DNA from: Marinobacter sp. EhC06 | GTDB taxonomy: Bacteria; Pseudomonadota; Gammaproteobacteria; Pseudomonadales; Oleiphilaceae | Direction: 5' to 3' | Assembly: GCF_001650915.1 (NCBI RefSeq) | Contig: NZ_LXYO01000012.1 | Location: 1 to 64,000, forward strand | Length of the DNA stretch: 64,000 nt | Shown: positions 21,195 through 30,881 of the stretch, in pieces | Layout of the letters: each line of letters begins with the position of its first letter | Numbering within the stretch: the first letter of the stretch is position 1 | Program-made: the position numbers and the translations under genes | Notes under the pieces: generated by a model | Databases searched by the model: none | Told to the model about the DNA's origin: nothing | What the model saw: the letters and a program-made list of their open reading frames with translations, nothing else

Positions 21195-22532
21195 ATGACG
21201 GCAGACACCATCACCGCAGCCGATATTCGCATCAACGCGCGCTGGCTGATTCCAATTGAGCCGGCAGGCACGGTGCTTGAGAATCACGCAGCTATAATCC
21301 AGGGAAACCGCCTGGCCGCCATAATCCCCCAGGAGCAGGCGGACCGGACATTCCGAACCCGTGAAACCGTCGATCTTCCACACCATGTTGTCATGCCCGG
21401 CCTGATCAACATGCATGGTCACGCGGCCATGACCCTGTTTCGCGGGATGGCGGACGATCTGCCGCTAATGACCTGGCTGAATGATCACATCTGGCCGGCC
21501 GAAGGTCGCTTTATCAGCGAACAGTTCATTGCCGATGGCACCCAACTGGCCATGGCCGAAATGCTGCGCACCGGAACCACCACGTTTTCGGACATGTATT
21601 TCTTTCCGGAAATCGCCGCGCAGGTCGCCCACGATGCAGGTATTCGCGCGCAGATCTGTTTTCCACTGCTGGACTTCCCAACGCCCTGGGGCGCCGGCCC
21701 GGACGAGTATCTGAGCAAGGGTGCCGATTTTATAGACACCTGGAAATCCGATGGCTACATCATGCCGGCCATTGGCCCCCATGCTCCCTACACCGTGTCC
21801 GACGGCCCAATGGCCGAAGCTGTCCGGCTTTCCGAGAAAACCGGTGCCGCTATCCAGATACATCTTCATGAAACCGCCTTTGAAGTTGCCGAGGCTACTG
21901 AAAAACTGGGCCAGCGGCCGACGGCCAGGCTGGCGGACCTCGGGGTACTTCGCCCCGAGACCCAGTGCGTGCATATGACCCAGATCGACAGCGGCGATAT
22001 CAGCCTACTGAACCAATCCGGCGCCCATGTCATTCACTGTCCGGAATCGAACCTGAAACTGGCCAGCGGCCTTTGTCCGGTGCAGGAGCTCCTGGATAAC
22101 GGAATCAATGTCGCCATTGGCACCGACGGCGCAGCCAGCAACAACGACCTGGATCTGTTTGGAGAGCTCCGCACCGCTGCCATGGTGGCCAAAGTGGTGG
22201 CCGGTGATGCCTCGGTGGTGTCTGCCCATAAAGCCCTGGAAATGGCAACCATCAACGGAGCCCGGGCCCTGGGGCGGGATCATGAGCTTGGGTCACTGGC
22301 CGAGGGCAAGCTGGCGGACATCATTGCCATTGATCTGAGCGACCCGTTCCTGCAGCCAGTCTATGATCCGGCCTCACATCTGGTGTACAGCAACCATGGC
22401 CGATCAGTAAGCCATAGCTGGATTAACGGCGTACCACAAGTACAGGATGGCCGGCTTACCCGCATTGACGTTGCCGATCTCATGCTTCGGGTGGAAGATT
22501 GGGCCGGGCGAATCCGAACCAAGGCTGACTAA
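21195..22532 (+). CDS. mtaD: 5-methylthioadenosine / S-adenosylhomocysteine deaminase
   Basis: A 445-residue TRZ/ATZ-family metal-dependent amidohydrolase. The metal-binding HGHAAM motif follows [13 protein letters not shown] (about 60-75). Downstream are the other ligands: H in IHLHE, H in HVIHCPESN, and D in [11 protein letters not shown]. It is assigned as the MTA deaminase because it corresponds to the Pseudomonas gene between mtnA and ubiG. That enzyme deaminates methylthioadenosine, feeding the salvage route that uses mtnA. The start region reads ATGAATG, and the second ATG (21195) is in frame with an AGGA ribosome-binding site. Substrate preference is inferred from context. Confidence 0.88.
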   Translation: MTADTITAADIRINARWLIPIEPAGTVLENHAAIIQGNRLAAIIPQEQADRTFRTRETVDLPHHVVMPGLINMHGHAAMTLFRGMADDLPLMTWLNDHIWPAEGRFISEQFIADGTQLAMAEMLRTGTTTFSDMYFFPEIAAQVAHDAGIRAQICFPLLDFPTPWGAGPDEYLSKGADFIDTWKSDGYIMPAIGPHAPYTVSDGPMAEAVRLSEKTGAAIQIHLHETAFEVAEATEKLGQRPTARLADLGVLRPETQCVHMTQIDSGDISLLNQSGAHVIHCPESNLKLASGLCPVQELLDNGINVAIGTDGAASNNDLDLFGELRTAAMVAKVVAGDASVVSAHKALEMATINGARALGRDHELGSLAEGKLADIIAIDLSDPFLQPVYDPASHLVYSNHGRSVSHSWINGVPQVQDGRLTRIDVADLMLRVEDWAGRIRTKAD

Positions 22533-22567
22533 CCGATTTCCTATTGATTCACCAGGCAGAACCAACC

Positions 22568-23284
22568 ATGACAAACCAGAACGTAGACCGGAACGAGATC
22601 GCCAAATTCGAAGCCCTGGCCAGCCGGTGGTGGGACCCCTCGAGCGAATTCAAGCCGCTGCACGATATCAACCCGCTACGCCTGAACTACATTGATGAGC
22701 GCGTCTCCCTGGCAGGTAAACGCGCTCTGGATGTCGGCTGCGGTGGCGGCCTGCTGTCAGAGGGCATGGCCCAGCGTGGGGCCCATGTTACCGGCATCGA
22801 CATGGGCGAGGCGCCCCTCGCGGTCGCGCGGTTGCATGGCATGGAGAGCGGCGTGAACGTGGATTATCGGCAGATCACCGTCGAGGAGCTGGCACAGGAC
22901 AGCGAGCATGCGGGCCAATACGATGTTGTCACTTGCCTGGAAATGCTGGAGCACGTCCCGGATCCGGCATCGGTAATCAAGGCATGTGCCGCCATGCTGA
23001 AACCAGGCGGCCATCTGTTTGTCTCGACCATCAACCGCAACCCCAAGTCGTTCCTGTTTGCGATTGTCGGCGCCGAATACGTGCTTCGGTTGCTGCCAAA
23101 GGGCACACACGAATGGAAAAAGTTTATCCGGCCTTCGGAAATGTCCGACCACCTGCGCCACGCCGGTCTGGATGTCCGGGAGCTGACCGGGATGACTTAC
23201 AACCCGATCACCAAGGTGTACAGACTGGGCCGGGACGTGGACGTCAATTACCTGATGCACGCCAGGGATATCCGTGAAGCCTGA
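22568..23284 (+). CDS. ubiG: Ubiquinone biosynthesis O-methyltransferase
   Basis: UbiG performs both O-methylations of ubiquinone synthesis, using SAM. The 238 residues match the family. The family start ([15 protein letters not shown]) and SAM-binding loop [15 protein letters not shown] (about 53-67) are clear, with [11 protein letters not shown] as motif IV. I start at the ATG at 22568 rather than the upstream TTG (22544), because homologues begin with MTNQN-like sequence. Its 3' end overlaps the mupP start by 11 bases. It forms an operon with mupP. Confidence 0.95.
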   Translation: MTNQNVDRNEIAKFEALASRWWDPSSEFKPLHDINPLRLNYIDERVSLAGKRALDVGCGGGLLSEGMAQRGAHVTGIDMGEAPLAVARLHGMESGVNVDYRQITVEELAQDSEHAGQYDVVTCLEMLEHVPDPASVIKACAAMLKPGGHLFVSTINRNPKSFLFAIVGAEYVLRLLPKGTHEWKKFIRPSEMSDHLRHAGLDVRELTGMTYNPITKVYRLGRDVDVNYLMHARDIREA

Positions 23285-23945
23285 AAACACTCAACAAACC
23301 TCGGCGGTCCTGTTTGACCTGGATGGAACGCTGATCGACACGGCACCGGACTTTATCCGCTGCCTGAATCAGTTGAGGGAACAGCACGGACTGCCTGCCC
23401 TGCCCCCGGAGCACATTCGCCGCTCGGTCTCCAACGGCGCCAGGGCGATGATCCGGGTCGGTTTCGGCCTGGAGCCGGAACATCCGGAGTATCTGGAAAA
23501 GCACACCGCGTTCCTCGACCTTTATGAGGCCGGCGTAGCGGTGGAAACCACCCTTTTCGAGGGCATGGACGAACTCCTCAAAGCCCTCGAGGAGCAAGGC
23601 ATCCCCTGGGGCATTGTCACCAACAAGCCCGCCCGTTTCGCGGTTCCGCTTATTGAAGCTCTGAATCTGGCGGACCGCTGCGCAGCTCTGGTATGCCCTG
23701 ATCACGTCGCACAGCGCAAACCTCACCCGGAGGCCCTGTTTCTGGCCTGCCAGCAGATGGGCACCGATCCGGGCGCTGGCATTTACGTTGGCGACCACGA
23801 ACGGGACATCGAGGCCGGGCGCAATGCCGGCATGAAAACTATCGCAGTCCGCTACGGTTACATCGAGGAGCCGGAAGCCATTGACCTGTGGCAAGCGGAC
23901 CTCATCGCTGACACCGTCACGGACCTGGCAAAGCTGTTACAATAA
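23274..23945 (+). CDS. mupP: N-acetylmuramic acid 6-phosphate phosphatase (HAD family)
   Basis: A 223-residue HAD-superfamily phosphatase of the Gph/MupP group. HAD motif I is [10 protein letters not shown] (about 14-23), motif II T in VTNKPARF, motif III K in QRKPHPE and motif [13 protein letters not shown]. It is called MupP, not phosphoglycolate phosphatase, because in pseudomonads the gene directly behind ubiG encodes MupP of the cell-wall recycling bypass. That choice rests on position and family, so it is an inference. The start is GTG at 23274, overlapping ubiG. An SDR gene follows, again as in Pseudomonas. Confidence 0.85.
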   Translation: MKPENTQQTSAVLFDLDGTLIDTAPDFIRCLNQLREQHGLPALPPEHIRRSVSNGARAMIRVGFGLEPEHPEYLEKHTAFLDLYEAGVAVETTLFEGMDELLKALEEQGIPWGIVTNKPARFAVPLIEALNLADRCAALVCPDHVAQRKPHPEALFLACQQMGTDPGAGIYVGDHERDIEAGRNAGMKTIAVRYGYIEEPEAIDLWQADLIADTVTDLAKLLQ

Positions 23946-24002
23946 GGCATCAAATTTAGGATCCGGTGTTCAGCCGGTAACAGCCTGACACGGAGACAGG
24001 TT

Positions 24003-24752
24003 ATGCATGATTACCAAGCACCCGCCGATCTTCTGAAAGACCGTATCGTTATGGTGACGGGTGCCGGCAGCGGCATTGGCCGGGCCGCGGCGAAGGCCTA
24101 TGCCGCCCACGGTGCGACCGTCGTACTGGTTGGCCGAACTGTCGGTAAGCTGGAAACGGTTTACGATGAAATTGAGGCCGCCGGCCACCCGAAGCCAGCC
24201 ATCGTACCCATGAACTTTGAGGGCGCGGCGGTGAAGGATTACGAAGAACTGGCCATGACGCTGGAAGACAACTTCGGCCAACTGGACGGTTTACTGCACA
24301 ACGCGGCCATCCTGGGCGATCGCAGCCCGGTGGAACTGTATGACCCGGAAACCTGGAACAAGGTCATGCACGTGAATGCGACAGCTCCGTTTCTGCTCAG
24401 CCGGGCCATGATCCCCCTGCTGCGCAAATCCGACGATGCGTCGGTGATTTTCACCTCTTCCGGTGTCGGCCGGAAAGCCAAAGCCTACTGGGGCGCCTAC
24501 GCGGTCTCCAAGTTTGCGGTTGAAGGCCTCAGCCAGTTGCTGTCCGAAGAGCTGGATGATGAACGCCACAATGTCCGGGTGAACAGTCTGAACCCCGGCG
24601 CCACCCGTACCAATATGAGAGCCCACGCCTACCCAGCGGAGAACCCGCAGCAGAATCCGGCACCGGAAGACCTGATGCCGATTTACCTGTACCTCATGGG
24701 CAAGGACAGCCAGGGCGTTAACGGCCAGAAACTGGACGCACAGCCGAAATAA
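24003..24752 (+). CDS. YciK-type short-chain dehydrogenase
   Basis: A 249-residue classical SDR. The cofactor motif VTGAGSGIGRAAA (about 18-31) and the active-site YxxxK (GAYAVSKFA) with upstream S in TSSGVG are present, and NAAI in LLHNAAILG is the structural motif. It resembles YciK, a family of unknown substrate. It is downstream of mupP by 57 bases with a GGAG site before the ATG, and its stop overlaps the start of the next gene by one base (TAATG), so the two are coupled. Confidence 0.9.
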   Translation: MHDYQAPADLLKDRIVMVTGAGSGIGRAAAKAYAAHGATVVLVGRTVGKLETVYDEIEAAGHPKPAIVPMNFEGAAVKDYEELAMTLEDNFGQLDGLLHNAAILGDRSPVELYDPETWNKVMHVNATAPFLLSRAMIPLLRKSDDASVIFTSSGVGRKAKAYWGAYAVSKFAVEGLSQLLSEELDDERHNVRVNSLNPGATRTNMRAHAYPAENPQQNPAPEDLMPIYLYLMGKDSQGVNGQKLDAQPK

Positions 24753-24985
24753 TGGAACTGCTTTTCTACACAACATCCCAGTGCCATTTGTGCGAACTGG
24801 CCGAAGCCCTGCTTGTAAATACGCCGATGCCGGAACCAATACCGGTAGACGTAGTGGACATTGCCCAGTCCGAAGAGCTGGTGGAGCGCTACGGCACCCG
24901 GATACCGGTGCTGCGGCGCAACGATACCGGTGCGGAACTGGACTGGCCTTTCACCAGGGATGAATTACTCACATTCCTGCAATGA
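24752..24985 (+). CDS. Glutaredoxin-family thiol protein
   Basis: A 77-residue thioredoxin-fold protein of the YfaO/DUF836 glutaredoxin-like group. It starts with LLFYTTSQCHLCELA, where CHLC (C11, C14) is the redox pair, and ends with the cis-proline segment TRIPVLRR. It is shorter than true glutaredoxins, so a disulfide role is possible but unproven. It shares one base with the upstream SDR stop, and yaaA begins 12 bases further on. Confidence 0.86.
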   Translation: MELLFYTTSQCHLCELAEALLVNTPMPEPIPVDVVDIAQSEELVERYGTRIPVLRRNDTGAELDWPFTRDELLTFLQ

Positions 24986-24997
24986 GGATTGCCTGAC

Positions 24998-25768
24998 ATG
25001 CTGATGGTTATTTCCCCTGCGAAAACGCTGGACTACGAAAGTCCCCTGGCGACCAACACTTATACCCAGCCGGAGTTCCTTGAGGACGCCTGCGAGCTGG
25101 TCGACCAGCTAAAGGAACTCGAGCCGCATCAGATCAGCAATCTGATGAGCATCAGCGACAAGCTGGGCCAGTTGAACGCTGAACGCTTCCAGAACTGGCA
25201 CACGCCGTTCACCCCCGACAATGCCCGCCAGGCTGTACTGGCTTTCAAGGGCGATGTCTATACCGGCCTGGACGCCGAGAGCTTTAGCGAGCAGGACTTC
25301 GAATTTGCCCAGCAACACCTGCGAATGCTTTCGGGCCTTTACGGGGTTCTGAAACCGCTGGACCTGATGCAGCCCTATCGCCTGGAGATGGGTACCCGGT
25401 TCGAGAACAACCGTGGCAAGGACCTTTATGCGTTCTGGGGCAACAAGATTACTGGCGAGATCAACCGACTGCTGGCAGACGACGACGGCGTTCTGGTAAA
25501 CCTCGCCTCTAATGAATATTTCAAGAGTGTAAAGAAGAAAGACCTTGAAGGCCGGCTGGTCACCCCCCAATTCAAGGACTGGAAGAATGGTCAGTATAAG
25601 ATGATCAGCTTCTACGCCAAGAAAGCCCGCGGCCTGATGTGTCGATTCGCCATCCAGAACCGCATTACCCAGGCCGACGACCTCAAGGGGTTCAACCTCG
25701 AAGGCTATTACTTCAGCGAAGACCAATCCGATAAGAACAACTGGGTTTTCCTGCGGGATGAACAGTAA
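24998..25768 (+). CDS. yaaA: Peroxide stress protein YaaA
   Basis: A 256-residue YaaA (DUF328/UPF0246) protein. The family has been reported to limit intracellular iron during peroxide stress in E. coli and to bind DNA. The conserved opening [17 protein letters not shown] and the block [20 protein letters not shown] (about 115-135) identify it, as does the C-terminal RGLMCRFAI motif. The frame begins three codons earlier at a TTG, but the ATG at 24998 is the family start. It is fifth in the run ubiG-mupP-SDR-glutaredoxin-yaaA. Confidence 0.93.
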   Translation: MLMVISPAKTLDYESPLATNTYTQPEFLEDACELVDQLKELEPHQISNLMSISDKLGQLNAERFQNWHTPFTPDNARQAVLAFKGDVYTGLDAESFSEQDFEFAQQHLRMLSGLYGVLKPLDLMQPYRLEMGTRFENNRGKDLYAFWGNKITGEINRLLADDDGVLVNLASNEYFKSVKKKDLEGRLVTPQFKDWKNGQYKMISFYAKKARGLMCRFAIQNRITQADDLKGFNLEGYYFSEDQSDKNNWVFLRDEQ

Positions 25769-25792
25769 TCCACGTTGAAATCGGAGTCAGCA

Positions 25793-25993
25793 ATGAACGA
25801 AGCAATGTTTTCCCAGATCGCCATGCTGGTGTTTCTGACCGGCCTGATTGTCTGGATGGGTTTCATCGTCTGGGATCTGGCCAAGAAATCCCAGGCCGGC
25901 AAGTTCGGCACCATCGCACTATTTACGGTGCTGGGCGCCGGCGTTGTGGGCTTTATCGTTAAAACCGTACTCGTAGAGATCATGCAAATATGA
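25793..25993 (+). CDS. DUF2788 small membrane protein
   Basis: A 66-residue protein with two predicted membrane segments (IAMLVFLTGLIVWMGFIVW, about 10-28, and TIALFTVLGAGVVGFIVK, about 40-57). It matches DUF2788, a family of tiny inner-membrane proteins common in gammaproteobacteria, with no known role. The ATG at 25793 with GGAG upstream is preferred over the TTG at 25775. It sits 24 bases behind yaaA and 19 bases ahead of rdgC. Confidence 0.86.
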   Translation: MNEAMFSQIAMLVFLTGLIVWMGFIVWDLAKKSQAGKFGTIALFTVLGAGVVGFIVKTVLVEIMQI

Positions 25994-26012
25994 AAGACAA
26001 GGACCAGCCCTG

Positions 26013-26939
26013 ATGTGGTTTCGCAACGCCCGCGTATTCCGATTTACCAAACCCTTTGATATCTCTGCCGAAGAGCTGGAAGAAAAGCTCCAGGCCGATG
26101 CCTTCAAGCCCTGCGGACCTCAGGAAACCAGCCGCCAGGGCTGGGTTCCGCCCCTGGGCAAGCATGGCGAACAACTGGTTCACAGTGCCAACGGCTATCA
26201 CCTGATTGCCCTGCGCAAGGAGGAAAAGATTCTTCCCGGCCCGGTGGTGAAAGAAGCGGTTGAGGAGAAGGCCGAAGCCATCGAGTTCGAGCAGGGCCGG
26301 AAGGTCCGGCGCAAAGAAAAGGACGAAATCAAGGAACAGGTAATGCTGGAGATGCTGCCCCAGGCCTTCTCCAAGAACCGCCGCTCCTTTGCCTACCTCG
26401 CCCCCCAGGACGGTGTTCTGGTGGTGGACGCGGGTTCCGCCAAGCAGGCGGAAGATCTGGCCTCGACTCTGCGCAAGAGCCTCGGATCGCTGCCGGTTCG
26501 TCCACCCGCGGTGGAACAGGCACCTGCTTTCACCTTTACCGGTTGGCTGAACGAATCCATCGACCTGCCCGGCAAGGTGGTTCTGGGCACTGAATGCGAA
26601 CTCAAGGATCCGTCTGAAGATGGCGGCGTGGTGCGCTGCAAAGGCCTGGACCTGAAAGCCGATGAAATCCGCAACCATCTGGATGCGGGCATGCAGGTGA
26701 CCAAGCTGTCCCTGACCTGGGACGACAACGTCTCCTTTGTGCTGGATGAAGAACTGGGCATCCGTCGCCTCAAGTTCGGCGAAACACTTCAGGATCAACT
26801 GGATGATGTCGACGTGGACGACCACGCTGCCAAGTTTGATGCGGCTTTCACGCTCATGACCCTTGAGCTGTCCCGGCTGATTCCAGGGCTCCTGGAAGCG
26901 CTCGGCGGCGAAGATCGCTCTGCGATTGTCGAAGAGTAG
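26013..26939 (+). CDS. rdgC: Recombination-associated protein RdgC
   Basis: RdgC is a ring-shaped DNA-binding protein that restrains RecA and is linked to replication. The 308 residues match the family. The N-terminal MWFRNARVFRF and the following FKPCGPQE and HLIALRKEEKILP blocks are diagnostic. It is 19 bases behind DUF2788 and is followed by a perfect hairpin at 26950. The identification is secure. Confidence 0.95.
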   Translation: MWFRNARVFRFTKPFDISAEELEEKLQADAFKPCGPQETSRQGWVPPLGKHGEQLVHSANGYHLIALRKEEKILPGPVVKEAVEEKAEAIEFEQGRKVRRKEKDEIKEQVMLEMLPQAFSKNRRSFAYLAPQDGVLVVDAGSAKQAEDLASTLRKSLGSLPVRPPAVEQAPAFTFTGWLNESIDLPGKVVLGTECELKDPSEDGGVVRCKGLDLKADEIRNHLDAGMQVTKLSLTWDDNVSFVLDEELGIRRLKFGETLQDQLDDVDVDDHAAKFDAAFTLMTLELSRLIPGLLEALGGEDRSAIVEE

Positions 26940-26949
26940 TGCCGTAAAT

Positions 26950-26980
26950 CCGGGTCAGATACCCGCTTTATCTGACCCGG
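26950..26980. terminator. Perfect 12-bp hairpin between convergent genes
   Basis: CCGGGTCAGATA (26950-26961) and TATCTGACCCGG (26969-26980) are perfect reverse complements with a 7-base loop. It is 10 bases after rdgC and 15 bases after the end of the convergent acetyltransferase gene. There is no U-tract on either side, so bidirectional termination is probable from position but not proven by form. Confidence 0.6.
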
Positions 26981-26995
26981 CCTCCCTTGCGCTCT

Positions 26996-29740
26996 TCAGT
27001 GGGCACTCTTTCCCAGCCGCTCTCTCTGCCAGTCTTTTTCCGGTTCGTTCAGGACCAGCCGCAGATCCATCACTTCCTCTTCGGTATTGAACTTGATTTC
27101 AAAGCCCAGATGTTCCGCCAGCTGCAACATGGGACGATTATCCGGCAGCACATTGCCCACCATTTCCACGGTACCCCTGGCCCGACAGTAATCGATCATC
27201 TTTTGCATCAAGGCAACGCCGAGGCCTTCGCCCTTCATTTTATCGTGCACCATGACCGCGAACTCGCATTGCAGGTTATCGGCATCGGTCCAGGTGCGCA
27301 CGGTTCCGAGGGTTTCCTCGCCTTCCCCGTCTTCCCTGGGCGCGTTGGCAATAAAAACCATCTCCCGGTCGTAATCGATTTGCACCATCTGGGCTACGTC
27401 TTCGCGAGAGAAATGCTTGCGATACTGGAAGAACCGGTAACGAATGGATTCCGGCGACTGCAACTCATGGAACGCCCGATGGGCAGGCTCATCTTCCGCC
27501 AGTACCGGTCGAATGATGACCCGGCGCCCGGATTTGGGCAAAACAATCCATTCCTCCAGTTCCCGCGGGTAAGGCTGAATAATCGGCCGCCCCGGCTTGT
27601 CGGCCAGATTGATGGCAATATTGACAGCCACGGCCCCCTGCTCGTTGAACAGCAAGGGCGAGATCTCAAGCCCCTTGATTTCCGGAATGTCGATAACGAT
27701 CTGTGAGAGGGTGACCAGGGTCTCGGACACCGCGCGGATATCCTCCTCCGGCTTCAGGCTGTGTTCTTTCAGCAGCTTGTACATGTAGGTACGGCGCAGA
27801 AGCTCACGGGCCAACACCATGTTCAATGGCGGCAGTGCGATCTGACGATCGGTCATCACGTTGATCTGGGCGCCAGCTGCACCACAAACCACCAGGGGCC
27901 CAAACAATGCGTCCCGGGTAATGCCGACACTGAACTCGATCCCACCCACGTGCTGGTAGGAACGCTGAACCGCAAACCCTAGAAATCCACTTTCCGGGAA
28001 ATGGCTCTTGTATTCCTCCATCAGGTAGCGGCACGAATCCATGATGGCCGCCTCGCTGTTCAGTTTCTGGACCGTACCCTTGTAACGACGCTGGGTCGGA
28101 CTCAGGTCCAGAAAAGGATGGCACGCCTGCTCATGAATGATGGTGATGTCGATGGGGCGCCGCTCAACCGCAAATACCTCCAGCACCTCTTCCATATCGT
28201 CGCAGTACATGGTTTCGATGGTGCTGATCCCGTAGTCCCGCACCAGATCCCGCGCTTCCCGGTTCGACAGGTGATACCGACCTGCTCGAAGGGCCCTGTT
28301 GACCACATGACGGGTATGGGTGCGGTCTGCAAAGTGATCGGTAAAGGATTCCGGCGTTTCCGTAAGCAGCCGCTGAACCCGCTGGTGACGAACATGTTGC
28401 ATGAATGCCATCACGGCTTTTTCGGGATTGAAGAACGACGGCAGCCCGGCCCGGTAAAACTCTTCCCGCGCATCCATGACCGTACTCTGGCCGAGCCAGC
28501 AGGTGAACACATTCAGACGTGTGCCCTTGGACGCCTGCACAACCGCGTCCGCAATCTGCAGGCTGTCCTCCGTCAGACTCGGGGCATACATCACCAGAAC
28601 GTTTGCCACTTCCGGATCCTTTGCCAGGATCTTGATGGCCTGGCCGTAAAGTTCCGGCGAGGCATCGTAGTTAAGGTCAATGGGGTTTTTACGGGTCCAG
28701 TAAGGTGGCAGCAGCTCGGCCAGGTTCTCAATGCTGGATTTCGACAGCTCTGCCAGTTCACCACCAAGATCGGCCAACCGGTCCACGGCCAACACCCCGG
28801 GGCCGACCCCATTGGCCATGATCGCCAGGGTTTCGCGGCGCAGGGGACGCATCCGCGTCAATGTCTCGAGCGCATCAAACATCTGGCCAAGGCCATCCAC
28901 CCGGAGCACACCTGCCCTCTGAAGCATGGCGTCGTAGATCGGATCGCTGCGTTTCAGGCCATCAGGGAGGTCGTGGGGAAACCACTCCGACTCCGGTACC
29001 CGACCGGACTTCACCGCAATCACCGGCTTGGTGCGGGACGCCACCCGAACCGCCGACATGAAGCGGCGGGCATTGGGAATGTTTTCGATGTGCAGGAGAA
29101 TCGCACGGGTCTGTGTATCCTGCGCCAGGTAGTCGATCAGGTCGTCGTGATCGATATCCATGCCATCGCCCAGGGTCAGGAAATAGGAAAACCCCACACC
29201 ACGGGCGAATGCCCAGTCTATGACCGAACTGGCGATGGTGCCCGACTGGCCAACGAAGGCAACCCGGCCAGGGATGGCGCCCATATGGGCGTAGGTAGCG
29301 TTCAGGCTGCGTGCCGGGACCATCAGGCCAATGGTGTTGGGGCCCAGTACCCGGATTCCGGTCTCCCGGGCCGCTTCACGAACGGAATACATCAGGGGCT
29401 GGCCGGTTTTACTGTGAGTACGTGACATGCCACCGGTCATAACGATCGCGGTGCGCACCCCGGCCTCCCCCAGCCGCTTGATGGTCTTGGCCACGGTATC
29501 CGGCGGCGTACAGATGATTGCCAGGTCCGGGGAAAATTCCATTTTCGAGACTTTCTTGACGCAGGGCACCCCGTGCACGTTGTCGTAATCGTTCTGGTTA
29601 ACCACCAGTAACCGGCCGGGATAACCGCCCCCCATCAGGTTCCGCAACACCATACCGCCAAGGTTGTCTGCCCGCTCCGACGCACCGATCACCGCAATGG
29701 ACGCGGGATTAAACAGGCTCTCCAGATACCGGGTGCTCAA
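26996..29740 (-). CDS. Pat-like protein acetyltransferase (acyl-CoA synthetase-like plus GNAT)
   Basis: A 914-residue fusion. Residues about 1-460 are an NDP-forming acyl-CoA synthetase-like region (CoA-binding Rossmann part with IAVIGASERADNLGG). About 480-710 is an ATP-grasp subdomain. The C-terminus (about 730-890) is a GNAT acetyltransferase with the acetyl-CoA loop (MKGEGLGVALMQKM). Enzymes of this layout acetylate lysines, notably on acetyl-CoA synthetase. The start is a TTG with GGAG at ten bases. It is divergent from a histone-deacetylase-family gene (29949), so acetylation writer and eraser may be neighbours. Confidence 0.9.
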   Translation of the reverse strand: MSTRYLESLFNPASIAVIGASERADNLGGMVLRNLMGGGYPGRLLVVNQNDYDNVHGVPCVKKVSKMEFSPDLAIICTPPDTVAKTIKRLGEAGVRTAIVMTGGMSRTHSKTGQPLMYSVREAARETGIRVLGPNTIGLMVPARSLNATYAHMGAIPGRVAFVGQSGTIASSVIDWAFARGVGFSYFLTLGDGMDIDHDDLIDYLAQDTQTRAILLHIENIPNARRFMSAVRVASRTKPVIAVKSGRVPESEWFPHDLPDGLKRSDPIYDAMLQRAGVLRVDGLGQMFDALETLTRMRPLRRETLAIMANGVGPGVLAVDRLADLGGELAELSKSSIENLAELLPPYWTRKNPIDLNYDASPELYGQAIKILAKDPEVANVLVMYAPSLTEDSLQIADAVVQASKGTRLNVFTCWLGQSTVMDAREEFYRAGLPSFFNPEKAVMAFMQHVRHQRVQRLLTETPESFTDHFADRTHTRHVVNRALRAGRYHLSNREARDLVRDYGISTIETMYCDDMEEVLEVFAVERRPIDITIIHEQACHPFLDLSPTQRRYKGTVQKLNSEAAIMDSCRYLMEEYKSHFPESGFLGFAVQRSYQHVGGIEFSVGITRDALFGPLVVCGAAGAQINVMTDRQIALPPLNMVLARELLRRTYMYKLLKEHSLKPEEDIRAVSETLVTLSQIVIDIPEIKGLEISPLLFNEQGAVAVNIAINLADKPGRPIIQPYPRELEEWIVLPKSGRRVIIRPVLAEDEPAHRAFHELQSPESIRYRFFQYRKHFSREDVAQMVQIDYDREMVFIANAPREDGEGEETLGTVRTWTDADNLQCEFAVMVHDKMKGEGLGVALMQKMIDYCRARGTVEMVGNVLPDNRPMLQLAEHLGFEIKFNTEEEVMDLRLVLNEPEKDWQRERLGKSAH

Positions 29741-29948
29741 GCTGACTCTCCTTTGTATGCGGCCGGCAGACCGTTGGGAAATAAATGTAATAAAACAGGT
29801 TACTTATGAGTGTAACTCTTATCTTAGGCCTTGATACCCCGATGTGAAATGACTATCGCCGTTATAAGACCAAAGAAACACGGCATCGTGCAGTTTTCCC
29901 TGATAAGCTTGAAGAAAATATAAGCATATCGAAGGCAGTCCGAGACGT

Positions 29949-30875
29949 ATGACCACGGCATTCTTTTCCCACGATGACTTCATGAAACACAACATGGGGC
30001 CGGAACATCCGGAAAGCCCTGAGCGGCTGGCGGCCATCATCAGCTACCTTGCTGATACTGGCCTGGACCAGAAGCTGGACTGGGTGCGGCCGGAAGAAAT
30101 CACCCGTGATCAGCTTCTGATGGTGCATCCGGAAAAATATCTCCATCAACTGGACCTGATGCAACCGACCCGCGGCCGCGTGTTTACCGACCCGGACACG
30201 GCCATGATGCCCGACACCCTTCGAGCCGCTCGTCTGGCAGCTGGTGCCAATATCCAGGCCGTGGATATGGTCATGAGCAGCCAGGTTACCAACGCGTTTG
30301 TGTGTGCCCGGCCGCCCGGGCACCATGCCGAGCGGGCGAAATCCATGGGGTTCTGTTTTTACAACAACGTTGCCCTGGCCGCGATGCGCGCCCTCACCTT
30401 TCATCATTTGGAGCGGGTCGCGATCATCGATTTCGACGTGCACCAGGGCAATGGCACCGTAGACATTGTCAGTGGCGACGAGCGTATCCTGATGTGCTCA
30501 AGCTTCCAGCATCCCTTCTACCCGCACTCCCACGTGCACCGGCAGGCCGACAACATCGTGAATATTCCGATTGAGGCAAACTGTTCGTCTGAAGAGTACC
30601 GTAAGCAGGTGGAGGCGGGATGGCTGAAGCGCCTGAATGAATTCAAACCGCAGTTGATCCTGATTTCGGCGGGTTTTGATGCCCACCGGCTGGATCCGAT
30701 GGCAGAACTGAATCTGGATACGGAAGATTATCGCTGGCTAACGGAAATGATTGTGGGTGTCGCCAGTGAGCACAGCAATGACCGGATCATTTCAACCCTG
30801 GAGGGCGGGTACCATCTGCGGGCCCTGGCGGAAAGCGTCAATGCCCACCTGGAAGTACTGGATTCGGTTTACTGA
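29949..30875 (+). CDS. Histone deacetylase-family protein
   Basis: A 308-residue class II-type HDAC superfamily member (arginase/deacetylase fold). The zinc- and catalysis-related motifs are all there: HNMGPEHPESPERL, RPPGHHAE (two active-site histidines), IIDFDVHQGNGT and SAGFDAHRLDP. Members deacetylate proteins, polyamines or acetoin-related compounds; the substrate cannot be told. It starts at 29949 with a weak ribosome-binding site. It is divergent from the Pat-like acetyltransferase, which makes a protein-lysine eraser role plausible. Its 3' end faces motY with a 6-base gap. Confidence 0.92.
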   Translation: MTTAFFSHDDFMKHNMGPEHPESPERLAAIISYLADTGLDQKLDWVRPEEITRDQLLMVHPEKYLHQLDLMQPTRGRVFTDPDTAMMPDTLRAARLAAGANIQAVDMVMSSQVTNAFVCARPPGHHAERAKSMGFCFYNNVALAAMRALTFHHLERVAIIDFDVHQGNGTVDIVSGDERILMCSSFQHPFYPHSHVHRQADNIVNIPIEANCSSEEYRKQVEAGWLKRLNEFKPQLILISAGFDAHRLDPMAELNLDTEDYRWLTEMIVGVASEHSNDRIISTLEGGYHLRALAESVNAHLEVLDSVY

Positions 30876-30881
30876 CGCCAA

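Noticed and set aside
28001..29425. 474-codon open frame opposite the acetyltransferase gene
   Set aside because: A codon-bias shadow in GC-rich DNA. The Pat-like protein on the other strand has complete domains.
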